A DNA stretch of 64,000 nt, from positions 1 through 64,000 of the forward strand of contig JAPJBO010000470.1 of NCBI GenBank assembly GCA_030068145.1, read 5' to 3'. Below are positions 31,765 through 42,409 of the stretch, one piece after another (the stretch's first letter is position 1; every line of letters starts with the position of its first letter). The position numbers and the translations under genes are program-made. The notes under the pieces were generated by a model. The model ran no database searches. It was not told the origin of the DNA and saw nothing but the letters and a program-made list of their open reading frames with translations. Source of the stretch: Diplonema papillatum. Its lineage: Eukaryota; Euglenozoa; Diplonemea; Diplonemida; Diplonemidae.

Positions 31765-31985
31765 TACTACACTCGATTACGCTCGATCAGGGGGTGGGTG
31801 AATTGGCTCACATATGCATATATTTGCAAATAATTATGCATATATTTGCAAAAAAACTTAAGTTCCTTTGCAAATGTATGCATGTTTTTTTTGCAAATAT
31901 ATGCATATGCATATATTTGCAAATAATTATGCATATATTTGCAAAAAAACTTAAGTTCCTTTGCAAATATATGCATGTTTTTTTT
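31765..31985. repeat. End of decamer array and ATATGCAT repeats
   Basis: Right flank of LINE copy B: TACTACACT duplication, two decamers, CAGGGGGTGGGTGAATTGGC, then alternating ATATGCATATATTTGC and CAAAAAAACTTAAGTTCC units in two near-identical blocks. Same components as 20485-20690, inverted. Confidence 0.8.
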
Positions 31986-31999
31986 TTGGTCCAGTTTTT

Positions 32000-32175
32000 G
32001 GTCAAAATTTTGGGAATCAAAAATTTTGTCAAAAATTTTGTCAAAAAATTTGTCAAAAAATTTGTCAAACCATTTGTCAAAATTTTGTCAAAAAATCTGT
32101 CAAAATTTTTGTCAAAAATTTTGTCAAAAATCTTGTCAAAAATTTTGTCAAAAATTTTGTCAAAAATTTTGTCAA
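32000..32175 (+). repeat. 11-12-bp repeat TTTTGTCAAAAA
   Basis: About 15 tandem copies. The open frames across it (KNFVKNFVKNFV-type) are repeat artefacts. Confidence 0.85.
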
Positions 32176-32339
32176 CATTGGTCGAGAGAAATTTTAGGTC
32201 GCCATTCTTGGTGGATATTCTAGTAAAAGGTGAAAATTTGGTGAAGCTTTTGCCGACAGTCTCGGAAGGTACACAAAGCAGGCTTTGAGTACAAGGTTGT
32301 GTGGGGAGAAATGCCGGCGGACGAGGACGAGCAGAGCGC

Positions 32340-32575
32340 ATCGGTTCCTGAATATCATCAGCATCAGTACCAGCATCATCACTATGATCACTATGATTAC
32401 TATGATCACCAACAATATCAGCACCAGCTTCATCATCAGCATCATCAGCATCATCAGCATCATCAGCACGAACAGTACCATCACCACCAACATGTGGACC
32501 AGCACCATCAGCACGAACACTATCATCAACACCATATGCAGCACGAACTTCATCATCAGCAACCAACAGGATCCG
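32340..32575 (+). repeat. CAT/CAG-rich trinucleotide-like tract
   Basis: Imperfect CATCATCAG repeats, reading as His/Gln-rich, Ile/Ser-rich or Asp-rich in the different frames. Not a gene. Confidence 0.8.
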
Positions 32576-32576
32576 A

Positions 32577-33000
32577 ATTCAATTAGAATTGGTAGTCAAC
32601 GTTCAATTTTGAATCCAAATTCACATGCGGAACGTGCATGTAGGACGCACCCTTCGGACATCCCGTCCAAGGTTTGGACAGAAATCCTGACTGTGACTAA
32701 CCACTGACAGCAGGTGGTTGACCTTACACACATGTGTGTGCCATTTTAATACAGGCGGAAACACATGCGGAAACACGTACGGAATTCCGCACGTACGCAA
32801 ATTCACAATTTTATTCACGTGCGGAATTCCGTACGTTCCGCATGCGGAACGCAAGGCCTGGTCAACATCCAATTTCCGATCCCAAATTTAATTAGAATTG
32901 GTAGTCAACGTTCAATTATGGATCCAAATTTAAATAGATTTGGTAGTCAACGTTCAATTTCCGATCCCAAATTGAATTAGACTTGGTAGTCAACGTCTCG
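32577..33000 (+). repeat. Dispersed ~46-bp tandem repeat, cluster B
   Basis: Second cluster of the AATTAGAATTGGTAGTCAAC unit, split by about 230 bp of other DNA that contains ATGCGGAA/TTCCGCA words. Same family as 17455-17870. Confidence 0.85.
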
Positions 33001-35170
33001 CCTCCCACTACCCCCTTTGGCCCTTCCGCCCCTGGCCCTCCTGCCTCCTCTTTCCCCTTCCTGCCCCCATGGCTTCGCCATGGCTTCGTCCCTCCCCTGT
33101 GGCTCATCCCCGCTGATCCCGGTTGGTAGTGACCCGGCCCTACCCCAACCCCCAGCCCAAAATTAATTCAATTTTTTTTTTCGCGCTCGGGGTGGCCCCG
33201 AGCCCCAGACCCATATATAAATCACTAACTTTCTACCAAGAAAGTGTTTTCTCGGTGAGGACCGCCCCTCCATTCCAGCCCAGGGTAGCCCAGCGCAGCA
33301 TAGCGCACGGCAGGGAACTTCAAGTCAAAACAACGTAAGCTGCAAACGGGGTACAATACTAGCCTCAAAAAGGGGCACTGGATGTGCAACAAGCAGGGTT
33401 CTTCTTGTAAGGACAGCTGCTGCGGTATCAAAGTATAACGAAGTCCTTGCAAACTTGAGCTGCGTAGGGCGCACATTTGCATAGGTCACTGTTGCTTCCT
33501 GAGTTCGAAGCTCCTCGGTATCATTTGTGTCATCTCCAGAATTTTTTACTGTCGTGATCACTCTCATGACATGTGGCATCTGTCGCCACAACCAAGTACT
33601 CCCTCATAAAAGAGTCAACGAAGTCCGCTGTGACTGGCTCATTCGACTGAAAACTGGACGCCAAGAACAAGCAAGCTGGCTCCCCGGGCCCGGCCCCCTT
33701 CAGTGGCTGGTCCCCCTGGCCACTCACGGCGGCCCCCCCGACAGTATTTTTTTTTTTGGAGCGTGGCCCGCCAGGGACTTATATGGGTCTGAGAGATTTG
33801 GCGGGAAAGTTGGGAGTGCAGTGGGTGAAACTTGGGCAGAAGTTTCCGACGCTTCTCGTCTCACGTTGGACACTGCTGTGTCATGCTAGGTGCTAACTTG
33901 GCAGTCAGAACGCGCTGCGGCAAGAAGATCGGGTAAGGGCGTTGGGGCAACAGGGTCTGTTTGTGTTCCAACTGAGAACGTTAGCCACGAACTAGTTTCC
34001 TGGCGCCAGCACCTGCTCCGGTCAATACAAGATACCACGGAGACAGAGGTCTACGTAATCTGGACTTCTCTGCGATGTTGCATAATTCCCGCACATAGTT
34101 CCTGCATGCGTCGATTGGTATGCGAATCCTCTGGGAGCGAGTTGTTGTTTCATGAAGTCGGCTAGAGTGGCAGTCGTAGGTGCGATAACCCGAATATTGG
34201 CTGATGTTGCGCTTTCGACTTGAGCTGCTGACACTTCTCCTTCCTGGGCGCACTCGAGCATGCTCAGTTACCTCACCGAGCCGCTGCAGTGCATAACCCC
34301 CTGAGCATGGGGGTTACGCCCACGTAAGACCCCCCTTATAAATCACTGCTGCAGAGTCCTAGATTTCTGTACCCGCCAGTCCTAAATGGCTCTTCATTTC
34401 TGATTTCTGAAGGCAGCAAATACTATCACAATCTCCTTTCGATTATGCGTCACGCCTGCAGTGTGAAACAAACACGCCACAGTGGAAGTCTTTGGGTCAT
34501 CGTTGTGGATCATGCAAAGCGTGAGCACAGCTGCAACTCCCGGGCCCCTCCTCTTCTCGTGTCGACAAGAGTCCATGCACTCCAAACTAGGCAGCTTAGA
34601 ACTCGAATGGTCTTCGTTCCCCGCAAAAGCTTTGACTCTATTTCCCTCACATTGCTTTTCTTCGCCGACAGCTTCCTCTCTCTCTCTCTCTCTTTTTCCA
34701 GCGTTTTGTTCAACCTGCGAGCTGAACGGAGTCCAAGACAAGAATCATGCGGTACACATGACCTAAGGGCCAATTCTCAGTTAGGTCCGTGATGGCGGCA
34801 ACCTCCCAAGTGCCGACAATGTTTTGCGCTCACAAATGGCTGGGAGAAGATACATAGTTTTGTTTTCTTCTACACTCCGATAATCGGCTCAGTTATTTAT
34901 TCACAGCGCAGAAGGCGGTGTAAGAATGAAAAACCCTGAAGGATACAATACAAATGCGGCGCCCAGAACCTGGGTTCTGTAGTCCACGTTAATCTTCTCC
35001 CAGAGAAGCGGGAAGCACCGCAGGGAAACGAGGGTAACTCTTGCGACTCTTTCTCCACAGCAGCAACATCTGGATCAGTGGGCATGATTCATGAAGTCAA
35101 GTCACCCATCTCAGATCTCTCACTAATAGCAACTGCAGCGATGAACTCCATAGAATGAACAGCCTCGAGT
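33000..35170. other. Intergenic, no gene supported
   Basis: Includes a TATATAAAT word near 33211 in a context (GCTCGGGGTGGCCCCGAGCC) that resembles a repeat flank. ORF MLECAQEGEVSAAQVESATS (34022-34261, minus) is protein-like, but no gene structure could be built. Confidence 0.35.
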
Positions 35171-35176
35171 GAGCAT

Positions 35177-35518
35177 CTAGGCTCGCAGCCTGGAGGATGT
35201 CGAATGCGTCTTCTCACTCCAGTACTTAGTTTTTCTGCGCGGAGATGAAGACCGTGCGCCACGTTGCCTCCGGCCCAGCTGTTGACAATGTCCTTGCTTG
35301 CTGCCTTTAGCGGCGAGATTGCTAGCCAGATCCCTCTCGAGCGCAGAGACGTGCGGCGTTTTTTGGGTGGAGGTAGTACCTCGAAGAACTTCTGCAGGCC
35401 AGGCGAGGCGGTCAGGGGGCAGGACAGGCACGGGCATCGTGTCCATGGGATCCTCGCTCCGTCGCTGCTGCCACTCTTTCTGCACTGCAAGAATTTCAAC
35501 CTGTGTGGTCCTGTCCAA
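35177..35518 (-). CDS. Possible host-gene exon, hypothetical
   Basis: The frame reads TQVEILAVQKEWQQRRSEDP, PVPVLPPDRLAWPAEVLRG and VSALERDLASNLAAKGSKQ, helical and charged like a real protein, preceded by an acceptor-like CACACAG. An ORF just upstream (35595-35948, minus: LLYWETVEQLCLHFGMTHPV) could be another exon. No domain recognised. May be chance. Confidence 0.25.
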   Translation of the reverse strand: MDRTTQVEILAVQKEWQQRRSEDPMDTMPVPVLPPDRLAWPAEVLRGTTSTQKTPHVSALERDLASNLAAKGSKQGHCQQLGRRQRGARSSSPRRKTKYWSEKTHSTSSRLRA

Positions 35519-35949
35519 TGCGCACGTAGCACACTATCCCGATCCCACTTTCACAGGTAACCCGACATGCGTACTGGCGCACTAAGACACGGAATCATTT
35601 TTTGGTAGTGCACTCTTCGTACTTCGTAATTCCCACTTCTTGCATCGTGAACAAGCAAGCAAAAGTCCATACCGGATGGGTCATGCCGAAGTGAAGACAG
35701 AGCTGCTCGACGGTCTCCCAGTAAAGCAGCTGTTTTTTAGAGTTAAAGTTCGCTTGCAATTCCGGGGTTTTCGGGTCTCCGTGTGACCGTTCATGAATGG
35801 GTTCTCCTAGAGCAAGAAAGGGCAATATGGTTACGGGTTGTAAATTTGGTGCACGCTTTCGTTTTGGGTTATGGCTAGCCATGTCCAGGACTGTTTGTGA
35901 CCGACACCAAGTACATTCCTTCGTGGAGTGTAGTCTTGGGCCCCCCACG

Positions 35950-36630
35950 TTCTACAAGTTGAGCAGGGGTTGCCTTGTAGCCCGTCCCGGTCTGTTGTCC
36001 GCGTTTTTATGTATTTTCTCGTAGACTAGTGCTTGGGTTTCGTGACACTTGCGGCACTTCACGTGTTGCGGGTTGTTTCCGCCCTAATATAAGGTTTTTT
36101 GGGTATATTGGCATGGTAAAACTGTTCGTTGCTCGCCACACTTAAGGCACTCTGGGCACACTGGGTACCCGTGGTTAGTGAGGAAAGTCGTCTGATAGAG
36201 TCGTCGTTGCTGCCGTGCGTCGTATACGGTGCTTCTTTTTGCACGTCGTCCGTCGCTGTTGCAGTAGGGACATCTCTCTCGTTTCTGGGTGGTGCTTCGC
36301 AGCGTTGTTTCTGCTTGTGCCTTAGTTCTAGGTGGTTTCTTCTTGTAGTAACGTGCGTCCGTAATCCTTGTTTTCCCTTCAATTTGAGGCCGGTGGTTGT
36401 TGTGCGTGTGTGGCAGTGGGACATCGTAAGTCGTCTTCACTGTTGGTCTCTGTTTCCGCGGTGGTACTGGAGGTCTGTGACGTGCTTGGTGTTGTGGGTG
36501 TTCGTGTGGGGGGTGTGCTGTCGTGTCGTTGTGTGGGTGTCGGTAGATGTCTCGTCTCCGCGCATGGCTCTAAGTATGCTTTGAGTCGAGTCCGGCTCTT
36601 GTGTTGTGGTTCTGGGCGTGGCAGGCTTTG
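35950..36630. other. Decayed coding-like DNA, Thr/Pro-rich
   Basis: The minus frame at 36084-36440 contains CPYCNSDGRR and YPVCPECLKCGEQ, which look like two CxxC zinc pairs. The adjoining frames are Thr/Pro/His-rich. It may belong with the USP-like fragment just upstream (minus strand), but frames do not connect. Confidence 0.25.
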
Positions 36631-36635
36631 GGGGT

Positions 36636-36929
36636 TCATAGTGGGTTGTGGTATGATGCGTCAATGGGTGGCGGGACATCCGTCTGTGGCTTGTCTTTGA
36701 GCTGGTAGACGCAGAGGTAAACTTCGTAGTCGGCGTAGTTTTGCGTCGAAGTGGAGTGCGTCTGTAGTCCGTCGAAGCGAGTCCATCGTTGGTTAGCGTC
36801 GATGTCGTGGATGACGTAGTGCCCTGCGTTGTTGTGGCCGGAGTTTACTGCTGCGGCTGACACTGAGGCGGATTCAGCCGCAGAAACCTCGAGTGTGTGC
36901 ACGTGTGTCTTCACTTTCTCGACAAGGTT
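36636..36929 (-). pseudogene. Fragment resembling the C-terminal His box of a ubiquitin-specific protease
   Basis: The minus frame reads NSGHNNAGHYVIHDIDANQR, then WTRFDGLQTHS and DYEVYLCVYQLKD. The spacing GHY..W-x2-FD...Y-x-x-x-Y matches the end of USP (UCH) domains, which hydrolyse ubiquitin bonds. There is no Cys box upstream, and stops bound the frame on both sides, so it is a remnant or a single exon. Recognition rests on a short motif. Confidence 0.3.
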
Positions 36930-37029
36930 TCAGGATGTTTCAAACAACATTGTTTGTCAACTAAAGAAATTGCAGAACAAAACTGGCACATACACCGATG
37001 TCAGGTTCCTTGATGCCATTCGCTTCTGC

Positions 37030-38278
37030 TAGCCGCACAAATTTATGCCACACTTCGCTGGAAACCATGGTACGGGGTGGAGACGACGACTTGCTTTTGG
37101 AGCGAGATTGAGTGCACGATCGCGGTTTGCTGGAACCTAGACGACTGGGATGACTTCTCCTGTGTCAATTATAGAATAGTCCAACAAGGTGGCCAGCACT
37201 CTCATTTTCTGGATGGTGTGAGGGTGGGGAGTGGTCGGGGAGGGGCCGGGATGGATATTGCGTGATTGCGTGAGGGTTTCTTGCCTATTGTCGCTTGCTA
37301 CTTCTCTAACCTGCGAAATGGGCTGCCGGGGTGTCTCCGAGAAGACCCCAGGGCCCTACTGTACGAACCCACAAAACAGTTTCTGGGGTGCCTTGGCCAC
37401 GTTCTACCCCAGCTGGTCATATTCTGAAAAAAGCCTAAAGTATCAGGTAATAAAAAGGGTGAATTTCCCTTATATCCCACCACTTCAAAATTTTGTTCCC
37501 TTATATCCCAATGGGACAACAAATTTTGTTCCCTTATATCCCAATGGGATTACCTTGGGCAAGGCAATCCCATTGGGATATAAGGGAACAAAATTTGTAG
37601 TCATGGCTATTTTTGGGGGACCCCTTTAAAAATTTTTCTAGACCCCTCAAAGTGACTATTTGGGGATTGCTGGTGCCGTTGAAACAAAAAAAATTCCAAA
37701 TCTGAGCCTGTGATTGCCTCCAAAATGAGGTTTCAATTTCTCAAATTTCACTGCACTTCGACCTTTGTGGTCATGACGATGTTTTCCTCTCTGGCTGACT
37801 GTGCGGGGTGGGGATTGGATATTGTGAGGGAGAGGAAGCGAAAAAGCAACTATGTCGGCCAGAGGAAGAGGAAGCAACCGTCGTAACAAGACTGCTGTAC
37901 GAACCTGCAGCAGGATCAGTACCAGCAATTTCAATTATGGAAGCTGTCAGCACATGTTCAGCACTGTCCTCGGTTGCGCTGCAGCTTCTTGCATGTTCGC
38001 GTGTTTTACGTTACGGATAAATTGGCCGATTTTTTCCATCTGCATGAGTCCCGTGTGCTCGTGCACCCGTATCCTTTTTTTTTTCGGGAGGGCAAAGAGG
38101 GAAGGGAGGGGTAATATTGCATCATCCTGCGTAAAGTCGCACCATGATCGACGGAATTCGCTCTCTAAGTACGGAGTCAAGTCTCGTCTGTATACGCGAT
38201 GCGGTTTACCGAAGCCATCGAGCGCCACGGCCAGGGATGGATACGTTTACTCGCTGATCGATGCTACGGCAGTTCCGC
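37030..38278. other. Intergenic with palindrome, no gene
   Basis: Holds the palindromic element listed separately (37519-37597). No gene. Confidence 0.4.
37519..37597. mobile_element. Palindromic MITE-like repeat, copy 1
   Basis: Arms AACAAATTTTGTTCCCTTAT and ATAAGGGAACAAAATTTGT, inner arms CCCAATGGGATT, centre CCTTGGGCAAGG. A partial arm repeats at 37487-37515. Same as 39407-39485. Confidence 0.75.
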
Positions 38279-38279
38279 A

Positions 38280-38411
38280 AACCCACTATGCAGCCTGAGT
38301 TCAGCCCCGCGCATCTACGCTCACAAGGCAACCCATGATCACTTCGGTGTGAGGGATCAGTCCTGACCGAGCCTAATGCCTGCCGGGCGCCTGCTCCGTT
38401 GCGGTGTTTGC
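38280..38411 (+). repeat. Direct duplication, copy 1
   Basis: About 131 bp beginning AACCCACTATGCAGCCTGAG, nearly identical to 38553-38684; unit spacing about 272 bp. Confidence 0.9.
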
Positions 38412-38552
38412 TTTTCTGACCAATGCGTTCCACGTCTGAAGGGTCCTTGCGTTAAGTTCGCGCCTTCTGTGGGTATACAGACTTGATCACGACTTTTGGA
38501 AACGAAGCTTACTCTTGAGATCCGGTGTGGAGGGCCATCGTTACCTGACAAA

Positions 38553-38684
38553 ACCCACTCATGCAGCCTGAGTTCAGCCCCGCGCATCTACGCTCACAAG
38601 GCAACCCATGATCACTTCGGTGTGAGGGATCAGTCCTGACCGAGCCTATTGCCTGCCGGGCGCCTGCTCCGTTGCGGTGTTTTG
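38553..38684 (+). repeat. Direct duplication, copy 2
   Basis: Matches copy 1 with a one-base insertion near its start and a substitution in CCTATTGCC. Confidence 0.9.
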
Positions 38685-38929
38685 AAAACTTGGTAACTTT
38701 GTGCTCAGCGGTCCTACGAATCATGTTCCACGTCCTGTGATTCGTACTTAATCCATGAATCATGCTCTACCTCCTGTGATTCGTGTGGACTTTTAACAAC
38801 CTTGTACCTTCCTACTGCATGACAGGTTCTGCATCTGTTCATTGGGTAACTTATTTTGTTCCCGTTTTTCCCGTTGAAGAAACCAAGGACCCAGAAGACC
38901 CACCCTTCCTGTTGACCTTGCAGCACCCC

Positions 38930-39345
38930 GCCGGTCAGGCAGTCCAGGCTGGTCGGACTCTGGTCAGCCGGACTAGACTGGTCAGGCTGTCCAGCCTCCA
39001 GCCTGCCCCCGCTGGTCAGGCAGTCCGGGCTGATCGACTGTCTGGTCAGGCTGTCCAGGCTGTGTGGTCAGTCCGGCTGGTCGGACTGACTGGTCAGGCT
39101 GTCTGGTCAGTCCGGGCTGGTCGGACTGACCGGTCTGGTCAGGCTGTCCAGGCTGTCCAGGCTGTTCAGGCTGTCCAGGCTGTCCAGGCTGTCCAGGCTG
39201 TCTGGTCAGTCCGGCTGGTCGGACTGACAGGTCAGGCTGTCTGGTCAGTCCGGGCTGGTCGGACTGACCGGTCTGGTCGGACGTCCAGGCTGTCCAGGCT
39301 GTCCGGCTGGTCGGACTGACTGGTCTGGTCAGGTTCTGTGGTCAA
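38930..39345 (+). repeat. GTCCAGGCT / GGTCGGACTGACTGGTCAGG minisatellite
   Basis: Higher-order array: 9-bp GTCCAGGCT units nested with 20-bp GGTCGGACTGACTGGTCAGG units. It ends directly at the palindromic repeat that starts at 39343. Confidence 0.9.
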
Positions 39346-39490
39346 CAAATTTTGTTCCCTTATATCCCAATGGGACAACAAAATTTTGTTCCCTTATATC
39401 CCAACCAACAAATTTTGTTCCCATATATCCCAATGGGATTGCCTTGCCCAAGGCAATCCCATTGGGATATAAGGGAACAAAATTTCAAGT
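39343..39490. mobile_element. Palindromic MITE-like repeat, copy 2 with extra arms
   Basis: Full palindrome at 39407-39485 (centre CCTTGCCCAAGG) preceded by two extra left arms ACAAATTTTGTTCCCTTATA. Same family as 37519-37597. Confidence 0.75.
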
Positions 39491-39499
39491 GTTGGGATA

Positions 39500-40340
39500 C
39501 AAGGGAATTGCACCAATAAAAAGACGCTCACATATAACAAGTGATCTATCAGTCATTCTCCTGGCGACCATTCAAATGTGGAAGAACCCATCTGGAGGTC
39601 AACCCCGGGTCAGTTTCTAGGTCCGAGGCCGTAATTGAACTGTTTCGAACCCGATCTCCTCATTCCGACCCTCGGTGGCTCCGAAGCTCGATATCTGGCG
39701 GGTTAGATCCCATTTTTGGTTTTGCGAAAAACGCGTTGTCATGTTTTGCCATCGAGGGGGTCACCGGTTTTGTTGTAGCACCCCGGGAACAGAGTTCCCA
39801 GGCATGCTCCGGATTAAAATCATCTTTGATTGACCAAATTAGAGGCGGGGATGGTGGGTGTTTGGGCTGCAACAGCTTTCCCCTGTGTCGCCGTACTGTA
39901 CCACTAGGGGCACTACGAGCCTGTGGGCTTAGCCAGTCCCTTCTTCACTTCGAGTACACGCGACACGGGCTGAGGAAACGAAGCAACCTTTCTCCAGGTT
40001 TTCGCATCGCAGATTTTGCAGCCTCGCTGTTCTTCAGCCATCCCAGTTTTGAAGTGCGTTCATAGGGTGATGGTAATCTGCCTGGTGAAGAGTGCACAGG
40101 AGGGGCCACGGGGTCAACATTCCTTGGGATCCGAGGTGGTATTTTGACGATTTCGTGACCGTTCTTTCCATTCCGTGTGCGTTCTCGGGAGCAACAGGGA
40201 CGTTTCACACGCGCCCCCGGTATATTCTAAGTATAATTATATAGGGCTGAACTCGTCCAAGGGGGGTCGTCATTCTTTTTCTAAAAACCCGGAAACAGAA
40301 AGACGGGGCACACCTGAGCTCATAGCAAAGATTGGTCGAT
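39500..40340. other. Intergenic, no gene supported
   Basis: One 174-codon plus frame (39541-40065) has no domain-like sequence. Nothing else seen. Confidence 0.35.
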
Positions 40341-40348
40341 TTAGTTGC

Positions 40349-40471
40349 TAAAAATGTTGGCCCCCCTAAATAGTTGGCCGGAAAAAATGTTGGCCCGAAA
40401 TAAACCTGGCGGTTTTGGGGGGGGGCGCCAGGTTTATTTCCGGCCAACATTTTTTCCAACCAACATTTGTT
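40349..40471. mobile_element. Foldback MITE, copy 1
   Basis: Arms AAAAATGTTGG..AATAAACCTGGCG and CGCCAGGTTTATT..CCAACATTTTTT around a G run. Copies at 41223-41300 and, one-sided, at 43597-43670. Confidence 0.75.
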
Positions 40472-41222
40472 TTGGTAAAAGCAAGTTGTACTTAGCAGAT
40501 TTCATACTACACCTAGTCAGGCAGGGCCTTCACCGGAAGCTGTTCTCCCGCGCTACAGGGATAGCGCAAGGGTTTGCTGGGATCGCCGACGGCTTGGATA
40601 CACGGGCCGTCATGATCGCCATCACCAACACCCCAAGCCACCCCCAAAAGCACGTCCAAGTGGAGCTTTGGTCTTGGAGAGTTGAGCGGGAATCCGGTTG
40701 AGGAGCCACATTGTTGCCGAACTTACCGTGATGATGCTCATGGTCGACTCGAGTTTCGTCGGCTCTGCAGCCTTTTGCCACGGTGGAAGGACCCAGCGAC
40801 CGCGCCCGACCTCGCTCCCGCGAGCGATTACGTTGATCGATCAAAATATATTGCATGCCTAATACTCTCCAGGGAAAAGACTTTCGAAAAGGGGGACTAT
40901 ACGTACGGAAGTGGCCGGTACCACGTGGGTTGCTGCCACCTCCAGTCAAAAAAGTTCTGGACTTGGCTTCTGGGAGGAGCACCCCGGATCCAACAGCGGC
41001 TGTGCAGCACACTCAACTTCTTCCTTTGTCCTACTCTCGCGTTCCCACCAACATGTTGCACAAGCGTACGCCATGCCCCAACTATGTTGTGCGCCAAGAC
41101 AGCTGCGAACAGAGAAGGATGCATAGACCGGGACATGTCAGACGTTCATCAAAGACACAACTCCGCAAGCCTCATGTCCGGGTTGAGGGGGGGGAAATCT
41201 GCTAAGTACCCAAAAAGCCTGC

Positions 41223-41300
41223 AAAAATGTTGGAAATAAACCTGGCGGTTTTGTCCGGTTTTTGGGGGGGCGCCAGGTTTATTTCAGGCCAACATTTTTA
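41223..41300. mobile_element. Foldback MITE, copy 2
   Basis: Same arms as copy 1 with a shorter left arm. Ends in AACATTTTTAGAAATACGG. Confidence 0.75.
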
Positions 41301-41357
41301 GAAATACGGTATAAGAAGTGATCACTTGTTACATCACCCCACCTGGTCCAGACGAAA

Positions 41358-41430
41358 ATATCGGGGAGTTTCGGGGAGTTTCGGGGAATTTCGGGGAGTT
41401 TCGGGGAAATTCGGGGAGTTTCGGGGTATT
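41358..41430 (+). repeat. 10-bp array TCGGGGAGTT
   Basis: Seven tandem units of TCGGGGAGTT with single changes. It ends next to the 5' end of the LINE fragment. A shorter array of the same unit is at 43497-43545. Confidence 0.9.
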
Positions 41431-41437
41431 TCCTGTG

Positions 41438-42400
41438 TGGCGACCACTTTCCCTGCAGCCGGCCTTGGCGAAGGCGGGGAGGGGGCTACGCTATTATGGC
41501 CCTACCTTGCGCAGAGCGGTCCCGTGTTTGGCTATGCCCCGAAGACGAAGATAGGGGCTGAGAAGGAAGGACAGACTGGGAGGTACAGGTTGGCACGGTT
41601 TGACACAGGTAGCGACAGGAACCGCTGCGGCAAGGAGAGCAGGAACTGTTCCACCAGAGGTCGTGCGGGTACAGAGACAATGCTCGTGCTCGAGTCGCAG
41701 CTGGGGACGAACAGGCACGCCTTCAATGATGAGGTCTGGGGGATGGACGTATTTTCCACGTATGGGCGGACGTGCTGGTGGGACGCCTTCGAAGACGGCA
41801 CCTCCGGCAAGAAGGGGCAGAAGAGGGTAAATTTAGTGGGCGGCGGAGACCCAGTGCATGGAGGTAGGCGTGCCCAGGCCACCACCAAGGACGAGAGAGT
41901 GTGCACGAGACATCCGGACGGCCTCGCCGTGAAGTATTGCGAGAAGCACAGGATGACGCAGTGCGGGACGTGCAAGACGATCGCGGAATGCTGCAGGAAC
42001 TCACACCGCGGATGCCTGCCTGCAGCACGATATGCCGATGTGCGGAGTCGGCGGCAAAGAGACGGAAGCGCGGGCCTTCGCCCCTGGGGACGCCCGAAGC
42101 GACACCGAAGTCGAGACGCAGGCTGCGACCATCGGCCCAAAGCGCCACAAGGGAAGCGGCGGATGCCGGCGCCAACACCGCCATCGAGAACGCCGAAGAC
42201 AAGGCGACGACACTAGGACGGCCGCTGCAACGAAGCGGCGGCGTAAGGACTCGCCATCATCGAAGACAGAGACGTGCACTCCGCGGCGGGCAGAGGTCAA
42301 GATAAGGTACCAGTGACGAAGAGAGGTAGCACGAAGAGGTAGTCACGAAAGAGAGCAGATGCAGATTATCGCCACAGGCTCTTTGCATGCTAACCCTAAC
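41438..42400 (+). mobile_element. 3' fragment of a related LINE, decayed
   Basis: Homologous to the last ~1 kb of LINE copies A and B. TMLVLESQLGTNRHAFNDEV and WGMDVFSTYGR match their TMGILETQLKASRHAF and WGMDLFPTYGR. A degraded Cys/His repeat region follows (CTRHPDGLAVKYCEKHRMTQ, CGTCKTIAECCRNSH). The 3' UTR GATGCAGATTATCGCCACAG is conserved and ends CTAACCCTAAC at 42400. The coding frame is lost after the second Cys/His unit. A different subfamily, older than copies A and B. Confidence 0.8.
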
Positions 42401-42409
42401 CACCAGGAC

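Noticed and set aside
31794-32566. Long frames rich in KNFVKNFV, FDKIFDKIF or His/Gln
   Set aside because: Products of the TTTTGTCAAAAA and CAT/CAG repeats.
38783-39319. 178-codon frame with QAVQAVWSVRLVGL repeats
   Set aside because: Read-through of the GTCCAGGCT minisatellite.
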